From: Firmicutes bacterium UBA993
GTDB taxonomy: Bacteria > Bacillota > Dethiobacteria > DTU022
DNA length: 13,275 nt
Assembly (NCBI GenBank): GCA_002292015.1
Contig: DBBD01000026.1
Span: 691-13,965 of the forward strand
Reading direction: 5' to 3'
The notes under the pieces were generated by a model, which was not told the DNA's origin, searched no databases, and worked only from the letters and a program-made list of their open reading frames with translations. Below are positions 7,043-13,275 of the stretch, piece by piece (the stretch's first letter is position 1; each line of letters begins with the position of its first letter). Position numbers and translations under genes: made by a program.

Positions 7043-7792
7043 TTACCGTGGCGGATTAAAGGCAACAACAGCCCCGTATACTAAAGCTCCGCTGCGCTGC
7101 AGGCATTTTGCCGCTTCGCTCATTGTCGCCCCGGTTGAAAAAATATCATCAATAAGCAAAACTGTCGTACCGGGTTCAATTTTTGCCTGGCATAAAAAAG
7201 CTCCCCGCACGTTTAGCAGTCTTTCGCGGCGGGAAATTTTTGTCTGTGATTCAGTTTCCCTACTCCTGATCAACAGCCCGGAACAGGGTATCTGCAGCTC
7301 TTGAGCCACCTGTCGAGCAAGCAGGGCGCTCTGATTAAATCCGCGGTCTCTCTCCCTGTTGCGGTGCAGGGGAACCGGCACGATTATTTGCGGCCGGCAA
7401 TAACACTGGCGCCGCAGCTCCTCTGCCAACCAGCGCCCGAGCGGGCGGGCCAGGCTGCGCCTGCCCCGATATTTAAAATCGTGCAGCAGGTTCCTCCATC
7501 GCCCTTCGTAGTGGGCAAGAGCAAAGAGACTCCGCAGCGGGTAACCTGGTTTGAGGCAACCACAGGGCTGGAAATGATCACGTTCGGGATTACAGTTGCA
7601 TGTGCATAAAGGCCCGATCGGCAGGCTTGAACTATCACACTTTGAGCACAAAGGCCGAACAGAAGCAGGTGAAAGCAGGCTGCGACAAAGCAGGCAACGA
7701 TCGGGAAAGAGAAGCTGCAATAAGTTTTCGATAAGCGCAAACCGAAACTTAGTGGGCAGGGGTGCCGTTTTTTCAACCTCCGGTTTTGCCAT
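7043..7792 (-). CDS. comF: ComF family protein (phosphoribosyltransferase fold)
   Basis: 249 residues, typical ComFC/ComF length. N-terminal cysteine clusters CLLC (33-36), CSKC (49-52) and a further Cys-rich patch (63-79) suggest zinc binding. The C-terminal domain has a type I phosphoribosyltransferase signature VLLIDDIFSTGAT (211-223), preceded by VPVPLHRNRERDRGFNQS (138-155), which is highly typical of ComF. In B. subtilis, ComFC is needed for natural transformation, working with the ComFA helicase and DprA; whether it has enzymatic activity is unclear. No ComFA is present here; the gene instead follows recD2. Its ATG overlaps the recD2 stop by one base (TAATG), so the two are translationally coupled. 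The gene ends about 25 bp before the hpf promoter. Confidence 0.93.
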   Translation of the reverse strand: MAKPEVEKTAPLPTKFRFALIENLLQLLFPDRCLLCRSLLSPASVRPLCSKCDSSSLPIGPLCTCNCNPERDHFQPCGCLKPGYPLRSLFALAHYEGRWRNLLHDFKYRGRRSLARPLGRWLAEELRRQCYCRPQIIVPVPLHRNRERDRGFNQSALLARQVAQELQIPCSGLLIRSRETESQTKISRRERLLNVRGAFLCQAKIEPGTTVLLIDDIFSTGATMSEAAKCLQRSGALVYGAVVAFNPPR

Positions 7793-9984
7793 TAACCGTG
7801 ACCGGAGCCTTGCAGTCGAAAATGGAGCAGGCTATAGCGATCTTCAGCCTTGGTATTGCGCACAGCTATGGCCAACGCCTTTTTGCTGCCCACCAGCACA
7901 GCCAGCTTCTTGGCCCGTGTGATGCCGGTGTAGAGCAGATTACGCTGCAGTAGCATATAATGCTGGGTTAAAACAGGCATGATGATTACCGGGTATTCAC
8001 TGCCCTGGCTCTTGTGTACCGAAACAGCATAGGAAAGCACCAGTTCGTCCAGCTCGGTAAAATCATAGATCACCGGGCGGGGTTGAAGCAGGTCCCTGAA
8101 AGTAACAATTAACTCCGCTTCCTCCCGGTCGATCGCTGTAATCACGCCGATATCACCATTGTAAACCTCTTTCTGGTAATTGTTGCGAATCTGCATAACC
8201 TTGTCGCCTAAACGAAAGAGCGTGCCTTTGCTTGTGGTTTCTATTTTATTACGGGTAGGCGGGTTCAGAGCCTGTTGCAAAAGCAGGTTAAGACGCTCAA
8301 CACCAGCTGCTGTTTTGCGCATCGGGGTTAATACCTGGATATCCAGCAGGGGATCGAAGGGACCGAAGTTGGGCAGGCGCTCACGGCAGAGCTGCACCAC
8401 TTTGCCTGCCGCTTCTTCCGCATCCTCTTCATGAATGAAGAAAAAATCCTTATTTTTTACGTTAAGGTAGGGCATCTCGCCCTGGTTGACACGGTGGGCA
8501 TTGACGATAATCATGCTCTCGCGGGCCTGACGAAAAATATGATTTAAGCGGATACAGGTAATGACGCCGGAGCAGATCAAGTCGCGCAGCACGTTACCGG
8601 CACCGACAGCCGGCAGCTGATCGACATCGCCGACCATGATCAGGCGGCAGCCCGCAGGCAAAGCTTTAAGCAGGTTATACATCAGGAGCAGGTCAACCAT
8701 CGAAGACTCATCTATGATTACCACCTGGGCTTCGATCGGGTTTTTCTCGTTACGCAGAAAGCGGAAGCCCTCGTCCTCGCTAAAACTATACTCGAGCATC
8801 CGGTGAATGGTGAAAGCATCGGCCCTGGTGGCTTCAGTGACCCGCTTGGCCGCCCTGCCGGTTGGCGCTGCCAGCAAAACCTTCTGGTGCATCTGCCGGA
8901 AGAGACTGAGCAGCGCTTTGATCGTGGTGGTCTTGCCTGTACCCGGACCACCGGTAATCACCAGCACCCCGTTTTCCAGCGCCCCGGCCAGCGACTCAAG
9001 TTGTTCTTTGTTCAGGTGTTTGTTCTCATGGCTGACCCGGGCCAAAGCCTGGTTCGCCTCGATAGCAGCGTATGGATGCACCAGTTCGCTAACCCGTTTT
9101 AAGAGGTGGGCTGAGCCCTGCTCAGCATGGTAGAAGGGGGCATAGTAAACCGCGTCACCCCCATTTCGCGACTCGCAATAGATCCTCCTCTGCTCGACCA
9201 TCAGTTGCAGTTCCCGCCCGAAGATCTGCTCTTGCAGACGCTCTCCGGAGATATCAAGCAGATCGCGCACCCTATCTAACAGTTCTTCACCGGGCAGATA
9301 AACATGGCCCTGCTCGGCTGCCTTACTTAAAGTGTAGGTGATCGACGCCTGCACCCGTTCAGGAGCGTCTTCGGAAAGACCAAACTGGCGGGCAATTTTA
9401 TCCGCCGTCTTAAAACCGATGCCGAAAACATCTTCCGCCATCCGGTAGGGGTTCTCTTTAACCTGCCTTACCGTATCGGGCCCGTAGCGGCGATAAAGGC
9501 GCATCGCCTGACCGATACCAACACCGTAACCCTGCAGAAACACCAGCACATTCTGTATATCCTTGTACTGGTTGTAACTCTTGATAATGCCCGCCGCCTT
9601 AACCGTGCCGATCCCTTCGATCTCCTGAAGGCGGTGCGGTTCTTTATCCAAGATTTCTAATGTTTTTTGACCAAACCGGCCCACAATTTTTTCCGCGGTT
9701 ACCGGACCGATACCCTTGATCAGTCCCGATGCCAGGTAGCGCTTAAGGCCGGCCTCGGTGGCCGGCATCAGCCTTTCCCACTGTTCTACAGCGAGTTGTT
9801 TACCGTAGCGATTGTGCACCTGCCAGCTGCCACTGACCAGCAGATTTTCGCCTTCCTGCAGAGGCGGGAAGTTGCCGACAATGGTTAGTGTTTTGCCGTC
9901 GCTCAAGCGCAGGCTGCCGACCAGGTAGCCGTTATCTTCGTTGTAAAATCTGATCTTCTCCAGCGTGCCATCGAATTTTTCCAA
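7792..9984 (-). CDS. recD2: RecD2-type superfamily 1B DNA helicase
   Basis: 5'-3' DNA helicase that acts without RecBC, linked to recombination control and DNA damage tolerance. 730 residues, usual for the family. Order: N-terminal OB-like region (1-70), helix-hairpin-helix repeats (GLIKGIGPVTAEKIV about 87-101, EIEGIGTVKAAGII about 121-134, DVFGIGFKTADKIA about 185-198), helicase core with Walker A GGPGTGKTTT (345-354), APTGRAAKR (373-381), Walker B VVIIDESSM (421-429), GDVDQLPAVGAG (452-463), and C-terminal SVHKSQGSEYP and YTGITRAKK motifs. The N-terminal extension and hairpin repeats distinguish it from the RecD of RecBCD. It begins with TTG at 9984, 9 bases after GGGGAG; no in-frame ATG upstream fits. 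The 116-bp gap to metK shows no convincing terminator; TTGATT-N16-TAAAAG (10046-10019) is a weak promoter candidate. Confidence 0.95.
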   Translation of the reverse strand: MEKFDGTLEKIRFYNEDNGYLVGSLRLSDGKTLTIVGNFPPLQEGENLLVSGSWQVHNRYGKQLAVEQWERLMPATEAGLKRYLASGLIKGIGPVTAEKIVGRFGQKTLEILDKEPHRLQEIEGIGTVKAAGIIKSYNQYKDIQNVLVFLQGYGVGIGQAMRLYRRYGPDTVRQVKENPYRMAEDVFGIGFKTADKIARQFGLSEDAPERVQASITYTLSKAAEQGHVYLPGEELLDRVRDLLDISGERLQEQIFGRELQLMVEQRRIYCESRNGGDAVYYAPFYHAEQGSAHLLKRVSELVHPYAAIEANQALARVSHENKHLNKEQLESLAGALENGVLVITGGPGTGKTTTIKALLSLFRQMHQKVLLAAPTGRAAKRVTEATRADAFTIHRMLEYSFSEDEGFRFLRNEKNPIEAQVVIIDESSMVDLLLMYNLLKALPAGCRLIMVGDVDQLPAVGAGNVLRDLICSGVITCIRLNHIFRQARESMIIVNAHRVNQGEMPYLNVKNKDFFFIHEEDAEEAAGKVVQLCRERLPNFGPFDPLLDIQVLTPMRKTAAGVERLNLLLQQALNPPTRNKIETTSKGTLFRLGDKVMQIRNNYQKEVYNGDIGVITAIDREEAELIVTFRDLLQPRPVIYDFTELDELVLSYAVSVHKSQGSEYPVIIMPVLTQHYMLLQRNLLYTGITRAKKLAVLVGSKKALAIAVRNTKAEDRYSLLHFRLQGSGHG

Positions 9985-10100
9985 CCAAGCAGACTCCCCT
10001 GGACCATATAACTCACAACTTTTAGCTGGTCGTTGACAATAATCAACCCAAACATCTGTCTGCCAATTAATACAACAAACAACTGCTAAATACCTGCTTT

Positions 10101-11288
10101 TTACAGTGCCTCTTTCAATTGGTCAGCTTTGTCCAGCCTTTCCCAGGGCAGATCAAGTTCAGGGCGCCCGAAATGGCCGTATGCAGCAAGCTGCTGGTAG
10201 ATTGGACGGCGCAAACATAAGTTTTCAATTATTGCGGCCGGGCGCAAATCAAAATGCTTGCGGATTAAATCTTCAATCACTTCAACCGGTATCTTTTCAG
10301 TCCCAAAAGTCTCAACCATGAGGGAGACCGGCTTTGAGACCCCGATCGCGTATGCTACCTGGAACTGGCACTTGGAAGCAAGCCCGGCAGCCACAACGTT
10401 TTTCGCCACGTGCCGGGCAGCATATGAAGCAGAACGGTCTACTTTGGTCGGATCTTTGCCGGAGAAAGCACCGCCTCCGTGGGCAGCATATCCTCCATAA
10501 GTGTCAACAATAATTTTACGCCCCGTGAGCCCGGTATCGCCTTGCGGTCCTCCCACTACAAACCGGCCGGTCGGGTTAATCAGAAACCGTGTTTCCGGCA
10601 GCAACATTTCAGCCGGCACAATTTTCCGGATCACCTGTTCAATTAGATCTTCTTCGATCTGGGCTAAGGTTACCGTATCGCTATGCTGAGCTGAAATAAC
10701 AACTGTCTGGATATGCGAAGGTCTGCCGTTGCAATAGGCCACGCTGACCTGGGTTTTTCCATCCGGTCTTAAGTATTTCAGCAAACCTTTTTTGCGCACA
10801 TAGGCCAGCTGCTGAGCAAGTTTATGAGCCAGGGAGATCGGCAGCGGCATCAGCTCAGGAGTCTCATCGCAGGCAAACCCGAACATCAAACCCTGGTCGC
10901 CTGCGCCAATCGAATCAAAGCTGTTTGAAACGTCTTGATTTCGGACTTCCAACGCCTGATCTACGCCCTGGGCAATGTCGGAAGATTGTTCGTCAATTGA
11001 GGTCAACACAGCACAGGTGTCGCCGTCAAACCCGTATTTGGCCCTTGTATAGCCGATGTCCTTGGTTTTGCTGCGAACCAATCTTGGTATATCGACGTAA
11101 CAGGTAGTGGAGATCTCTCCGCTGACCAAGACCAACCCGGTTGTAACCATTGTTTCCGCAGCCACCCTGGCCACCGGGTCCTGCTCGATAATGGCATCAA
11201 GAATTGCGTCTGAAATCTGGTCGGCCAGCTTATCGGGATGGCCTTCAGTTACCGATTCGGATGTAAAAAGATAGTTGTTCTGGTGCAT
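10101..11288 (-). CDS. metK: S-adenosylmethionine synthetase
   Basis: Makes S-adenosylmethionine from methionine and ATP in the cytoplasm. 395 residues, the normal bacterial MAT length. Diagnostic motifs: LFTSESVTEGHPDKLADQISDA region from residue 7 (EGHPDK 15-20), ATP-binding GAGDQGLMFGFAC (128-140), INPTGRFVVGGPQGDTGLTG (237-256), and the phosphate-binding loop GGGAFSGKDPTKVDRSA (271-287). The ATG at 11288 lies directly behind GGAGGAAAAAAT. An in-frame extension to 11375 would read through the riboswitch terminator and is rejected. Transcription is controlled by the SAM-I riboswitch and terminator just upstream, so the enzyme's product shuts off its own gene. This is the standard arrangement in Firmicutes. 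recD2 follows after 116 bp and may be partly co-transcribed. Confidence 0.98.
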   Translation of the reverse strand: MHQNNYLFTSESVTEGHPDKLADQISDAILDAIIEQDPVARVAAETMVTTGLVLVSGEISTTCYVDIPRLVRSKTKDIGYTRAKYGFDGDTCAVLTSIDEQSSDIAQGVDQALEVRNQDVSNSFDSIGAGDQGLMFGFACDETPELMPLPISLAHKLAQQLAYVRKKGLLKYLRPDGKTQVSVAYCNGRPSHIQTVVISAQHSDTVTLAQIEEDLIEQVIRKIVPAEMLLPETRFLINPTGRFVVGGPQGDTGLTGRKIIVDTYGGYAAHGGGAFSGKDPTKVDRSASYAARHVAKNVVAAGLASKCQFQVAYAIGVSKPVSLMVETFGTEKIPVEVIEDLIRKHFDLRPAAIIENLCLRRPIYQQLAAYGHFGRPELDLPWERLDKADQLKEAL

Positions 11289-11337
11289 ATTTTTTCCTCC
11301 TTCGTGTTGGTTTGTGCTATTAGCTGCAATTAAACAC

Positions 11338-11370
11338 AAAAAAACCTCTTTCGATTTAAGAGGTCTTTTC
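11338..11370 (-). terminator. Rho-independent terminator of the metK SAM riboswitch
   Basis: Coding strand ACCTCTT, a seven-base loop, AAGAGGT, then seven T. It sits between the aptamer and the metK ribosome site, so it is the expression platform: with SAM bound the aptamer leaves this hairpin free to form and stops transcription. Confidence 0.9.
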
Positions 11371-11374
11371 AGCA

Positions 11375-11486
11375 CCCCTCATCTCCCGGGGCCAGGTGAC
11401 CACCCCGCAGCAATTGGCACCTTGATCAAATGACCTGGTTGCCGGGATTCATCGGGGCTGTCCCTCCTCCGCTCTGGATAAGAGTA
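11375..11486 (-). ncRNA. SAM-I (S-box) riboswitch aptamer
   Basis: Conserved S-box elements are present in order on the coding strand. CTTATC (P1 5' arm, within CTCTTATCCAGAGC) is followed by GGAGGGAC, the GATGAATCCCGGCAACC block (about 11454-11437), GGTGCCAATTGC (11421-11410), a P4-like GGTCACCTGG region, and GATGAGGGG (P1 3' arm, 11383-11375). CTTATC pairs with GATGAG, with one G-U. The riboswitch binds S-adenosylmethionine and lowers metK transcription through the adjacent terminator. Position, sequence and downstream gene all agree. Confidence 0.96.
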
Positions 11487-11508
11487 AAACATATTCAGCT
11501 ACGAAAAA

Positions 11509-11538
11509 ATAATACAACAGGCAACCTTGCACTGTCAA
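11509..11538 (-). promoter_or_regulatory. Sigma-A promoter for metK and its riboswitch
   Basis: Coding strand TTGACA (11538-11533), an 18-base spacer, then TATTAT (11514-11509). The -35 is perfect and the -10 matches five of six. Transcription would start about 20 bases before the aptamer, as usual for S-box leaders. Confidence 0.75.
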
Positions 11539-11554
11539 CAGGCAGGCTGGCTCT

Positions 11555-11576
11555 GCACGCAAGTCTGGCACGCAAG
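11555..11576. repeat. Short tandem direct repeat upstream of the metK promoter
   Basis: GCACGCAAG occurs twice (11555-11563 and 11568-11576). With flanking bases the units read TCTGCACGCAAG and TCTGGCACGCAAG, differing by one inserted G. The repeat lies 16 bases upstream of the metK -35 and downstream of the phosphoribosyltransferase stop. It could be a regulator-binding repeat or chance duplication. Confidence 0.4.
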
Positions 11577-11611
11577 CGGCGGATTACTGTACAGATATAT
11601 TTTGGCTGCTT

Positions 11612-12262
11612 TTACCCCGGCGCACTACCAGCCCGGGCCTGCTCCAAAAGCGCAATCACCTCTTGGTCACTGACCTGGTCAAAGTTCTTGTAAAACTGAC
11701 CCACTGCGGCAAAATCGACCGGAGCTTCGAGATAAACCAGGGCATTGACTTCTTTCTTCAGCCGGGCAAAAGTTTCGGGCGGGCCGACTGGAACAGCCAG
11801 CGCCAGCTCGGCCGGCTGGTGCTGTTTCAGATAGCTAAGAGCTGCTAACAGAGTATACCCGGTAGCCACTCCATCATCAACCACGATGACTAAGCGCCCT
11901 TGTATCGGGAGCATTATTTTTTCACCCCGGTAGAGCTTCAGACGGCGGATAATTTCGGCTTGCTCTTTTGCGGCCTCTTTTCCAACGTAATCGGAAAAAA
12001 CGCCGATCCGTGAAATCAGTTCGTCGTTGAGCATCACCACCCCATCACCACTAGTAGCACCAATAGCCAGCTCGCGCTGGTGGGGTGCACCGATCTTACG
12101 GGTTATAACCAGGTCGAGTTCACCACCCAGTTCGCTATGAATCTGGGCGGCCACAACCACCCCGCCCCGGGGCACGGCCAGGATAATCGGATCCCGCCCC
12201 TTATATATAGCAAGCCTGGCTGCAAGCATCTGGCCGGCATGCCGGCGATCTTTAAAAATCAT
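11612..12262 (-). CDS. Predicted phosphoribosyltransferase (COG1926-like)
   Basis: 216 residues. The type I phosphoribosyltransferase signature VIVVDDGVATGYT lies at 125-137 (the acidic pair D129-D130 contacts PRPP). An LAVPRGGVVVA loop (28-38) and an ITRKIGAPHQRELAIGA stretch (53-69) are typical of the COG1926 group of stand-alone predicted phosphoribosyltransferases. The natural substrate is unknown; members are often annotated simply by domain. A base-salvage role is possible but not shown. The ATG at 12262 follows GGGGGA by 8 bases; the in-frame TTG two codons earlier is too close to that site. The gene starts 39 bp after the CooC-like gene and is probably in the same transcript. No clear terminator follows it; the 323 bp to metK hold a tandem repeat, the metK promoter, riboswitch and terminator. 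Confidence 0.85.
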   Translation of the reverse strand: MIFKDRRHAGQMLAARLAIYKGRDPIILAVPRGGVVVAAQIHSELGGELDLVITRKIGAPHQRELAIGATSGDGVVMLNDELISRIGVFSDYVGKEAAKEQAEIIRRLKLYRGEKIMLPIQGRLVIVVDDGVATGYTLLAALSYLKQHQPAELALAVPVGPPETFARLKKEVNALVYLEAPVDFAAVGQFYKNFDQVSDQEVIALLEQARAGSAPG

Positions 12263-12301
12263 GAGCAAAATCCCCCAAATTTGTCCTGATATGGACCGGG
12301 T

Positions 12302-13057
12302 TTAAAGCTCCAGGCCTTTAAAAAGGCCCTGTGCGGCGACCACAGCCTCTGAATCATTTGGTAGTTCAAACAAGGCTTTGGCATTCAGATCGTATTCGGC
12401 TACATAGGGATCATAGGGTATTTCGCCAAAAAGCTCAAGGCCGGTATTTTCAACTTCACGGCCCAGTTGATCGGTATCCCCTGAGCGGCTGCGCCCGATC
12501 ACCAGGCCCATTTTTGTAACAGCAATATTGACATTTTCCACAATATCTTTTACCCTCCCGGCCGAGCGAACTCCACGGGCCGAAGAGTCGCTGGTAACCA
12601 ATAACAGGTCAAGCATCGGCAGCAGACGGCGGCTCAGGTGTTCAAGGCCGGCTTCATTATCGATAACCATGAAGTCATAGCCTTTGCTTAATTTTTCGAG
12701 GTACCCTTTGAGCAAGTCATTGGGGTAACAGTAGCAGCCCGGCCCCTGGGGGTTCCCCATCACAAGCAGATCAAAAGCATTTTCTTCCACCATGGCCTGC
12801 ATCAGGCGCGATTCGATAAATATATCTTTTGTCATCCCTGTGGGAACAGCATTTATCTTCTTGACATCCTCAAGGATGGTGCCGATAGTAGCTTGAACTG
12901 TAACTCCCAAAGCCTCGTTTAAGTTGGCGTTGGCGTCAGCATCAACAGCCAGAATACTTTTCCCCGGGTGATTTTCGATCAGGTAGCGAATCAGCAAGGC
13001 TGAGAGTGTTGTTTTTCCGGTACCGCCCTTACCGGCAACTGCTATGCGCTTCGTCAT
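12302..13057 (-). CDS. cooC: CooC/AcsF-type nickel-insertion ATPase
   Basis: 251-residue MinD/ParA-class P-loop ATPase. Deviant Walker A GKGGTGKTT (9-17) with the signature lysine K10, and switch/Walker A' segment VDADANANL (38-46). The GNPQGPGCYCYPN stretch (101-113) carries the C108-x-C110 pair that in CooC binds nickel at the dimer interface, followed by VIDNEAGLEHLSRR (131-144), highly typical of the family. Family members use ATP to mature the Ni-Fe-S cluster of carbon monoxide dehydrogenase or acetyl-CoA synthase; no such enzyme is encoded here, so the partner must lie elsewhere. The ATG at 13057 follows AAAGGGGAAG at 8 bases; an in-frame TTG at 13087 would include that ribosome site and is rejected. 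Cytoplasmic, no signal peptide. Downstream neighbour is the phosphoribosyltransferase at 39 bp. Confidence 0.9.
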   Translation of the reverse strand: MTKRIAVAGKGGTGKTTLSALLIRYLIENHPGKSILAVDADANANLNEALGVTVQATIGTILEDVKKINAVPTGMTKDIFIESRLMQAMVEENAFDLLVMGNPQGPGCYCYPNDLLKGYLEKLSKGYDFMVIDNEAGLEHLSRRLLPMLDLLLVTSDSSARGVRSAGRVKDIVENVNIAVTKMGLVIGRSRSGDTDQLGREVENTGLELFGEIPYDPYVAEYDLNAKALFELPNDSEAVVAAQGLFKGLEL

Positions 13058-13115
13058 CGTTAGTACTTCCCCTTTCCGATCATTCAAATAATAAGGCTCT
13101 TACAATCCAGCTCTA

Positions 13116-13144
13116 ATGATACTATAAAGCCTGGAGATGGGCAA
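13116..13144 (-). promoter_or_regulatory. Candidate sigma-A promoter for the cooC-like gene
   Basis: Coding strand TTGCCC (13144-13139), 17-base spacer, TATCAT (13121-13116). The -10 matches five of six and the -35 four of six. Transcription would start near 13109, about 50 bases before the ATG. The -35 lies at the edge of the transposase-like fragment. Confidence 0.45.
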
Positions 13145-13275
13145 ACAACAGTGGTGGCCGGCAAAGAAGGCTTAGCCAGGTATAAGCAAAGGCAGATGAT
13201 TGTTGAACATCCCCTTGGCACGATCAAACGCCGGCAGGACGGCGGCTATTTTCTAACCAGGGGCCTGGGAAGTGT
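13142..13275 (+). pseudogene. Truncated IS1182-like transposase, C-terminal fragment
   Basis: The plus frame starting at 13142 encodes a peptide whose part YKQRQMIVEHPLGTIKR, followed by YFLTRGL, resembles the C-terminal end of IS1182-type DDE transposases. In that family a VEHPFGTIKR motif supplies the last catalytic glutamate (here E in IVEHP, around 13205). Only about 35 recognisable residues are visible. The catalytic N-terminal portion is absent, because the sequence to the left is the promoter region of the cooC-like gene. The fragment runs off the right edge, so its 3' extent and any inverted repeat are not seen. It is the only plus-strand coding trace in the window. Recognition is from motif memory, not a search. 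Confidence 0.6.

Noticed and set aside
7384..7776. Minus-strand 130-codon frame overlapping comF
   Set aside because: It is an alternative frame of comF with no ribosome site; the comF frame carries the zinc and PRPP motifs.
11289..11375. Longer MetK starting at 11375
   Set aside because: The extra residues are encoded by the riboswitch terminator; the GGAGG site and family N-terminus place the start at 11288.
13058..13087. Longer CooC-like protein starting at TTG 13087
   Set aside because: The extension contains the ribosome site of the ATG at 13057, and the P-loop ATPase family starts a few residues before GKGGTGKT.
1..13275. CRISPR array, tRNA, rRNA, phage or defence island
   Set aside because: No spaced repeats, tRNA-like folds or relevant protein motifs were seen; gene content is housekeeping throughout.

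Overview
The window reads as ordinary core chromosome from a Gram-positive, probably clostridial (Firmicutes) bacterium. The evidence is the secA-prfB pair, a long-form hibernation factor (hpf), RecD2, ComF, a SAM-I (S-box) riboswitch on metK, a candidate sigma-H promoter and AGGAGG-type ribosome sites. A CooC/AcsF-type nickel-insertion ATPase suggests an organism with carbon monoxide dehydrogenase, i.e. acetogenic, syntrophic or CO-using. That metabolic statement and any genus assignment are inference.

Every intact gene is on the minus strand, so the transcription order runs from right to left. Right end: a plus-strand scrap of an IS1182-like transposase (13142-13275) abuts the promoter region of the CooC-like ATPase (12302-13057). 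A predicted phosphoribosyltransferase (11612-12262) follows 39 bp later. Next come a TTGACA/TATTAT promoter, a SAM-I aptamer and an intrinsic terminator ahead of metK (10101-11288). Then recD2 (7792-9984) and comF (7043-7792) overlap by one base.

Downstream of comF, a very good match to the Bacillus sigma-H consensus sits just ahead of hpf (6406-6942). It is followed by a poorly characterised nucleotidyltransferase-fold protein (5236-6357). A 142-bp gap then holds a candidate promoter and an attenuator-like leader for secA (2085-5093). After secA come prfB (928-2050, release factor 2, expressed through a +1 programmed frameshift) and a YitT-type membrane protein (39-914).

The genes fall into functional blocks: metal-cofactor maturation and nucleotide salvage; methionine/SAM synthesis under SAM feedback; DNA processing; and ribosome hibernation, protein export and translation termination. 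I found no CRISPR array, rRNA, tRNA, prophage or defence island, and no clear new multigene system. The points most worth a second look are the secA leader, the sigma-H-like hpf promoter, the uncharacterised gene between hpf and secA, and the two insertions in SecA. Bases 1-38, beyond the yitT stop, hold nothing I can support.
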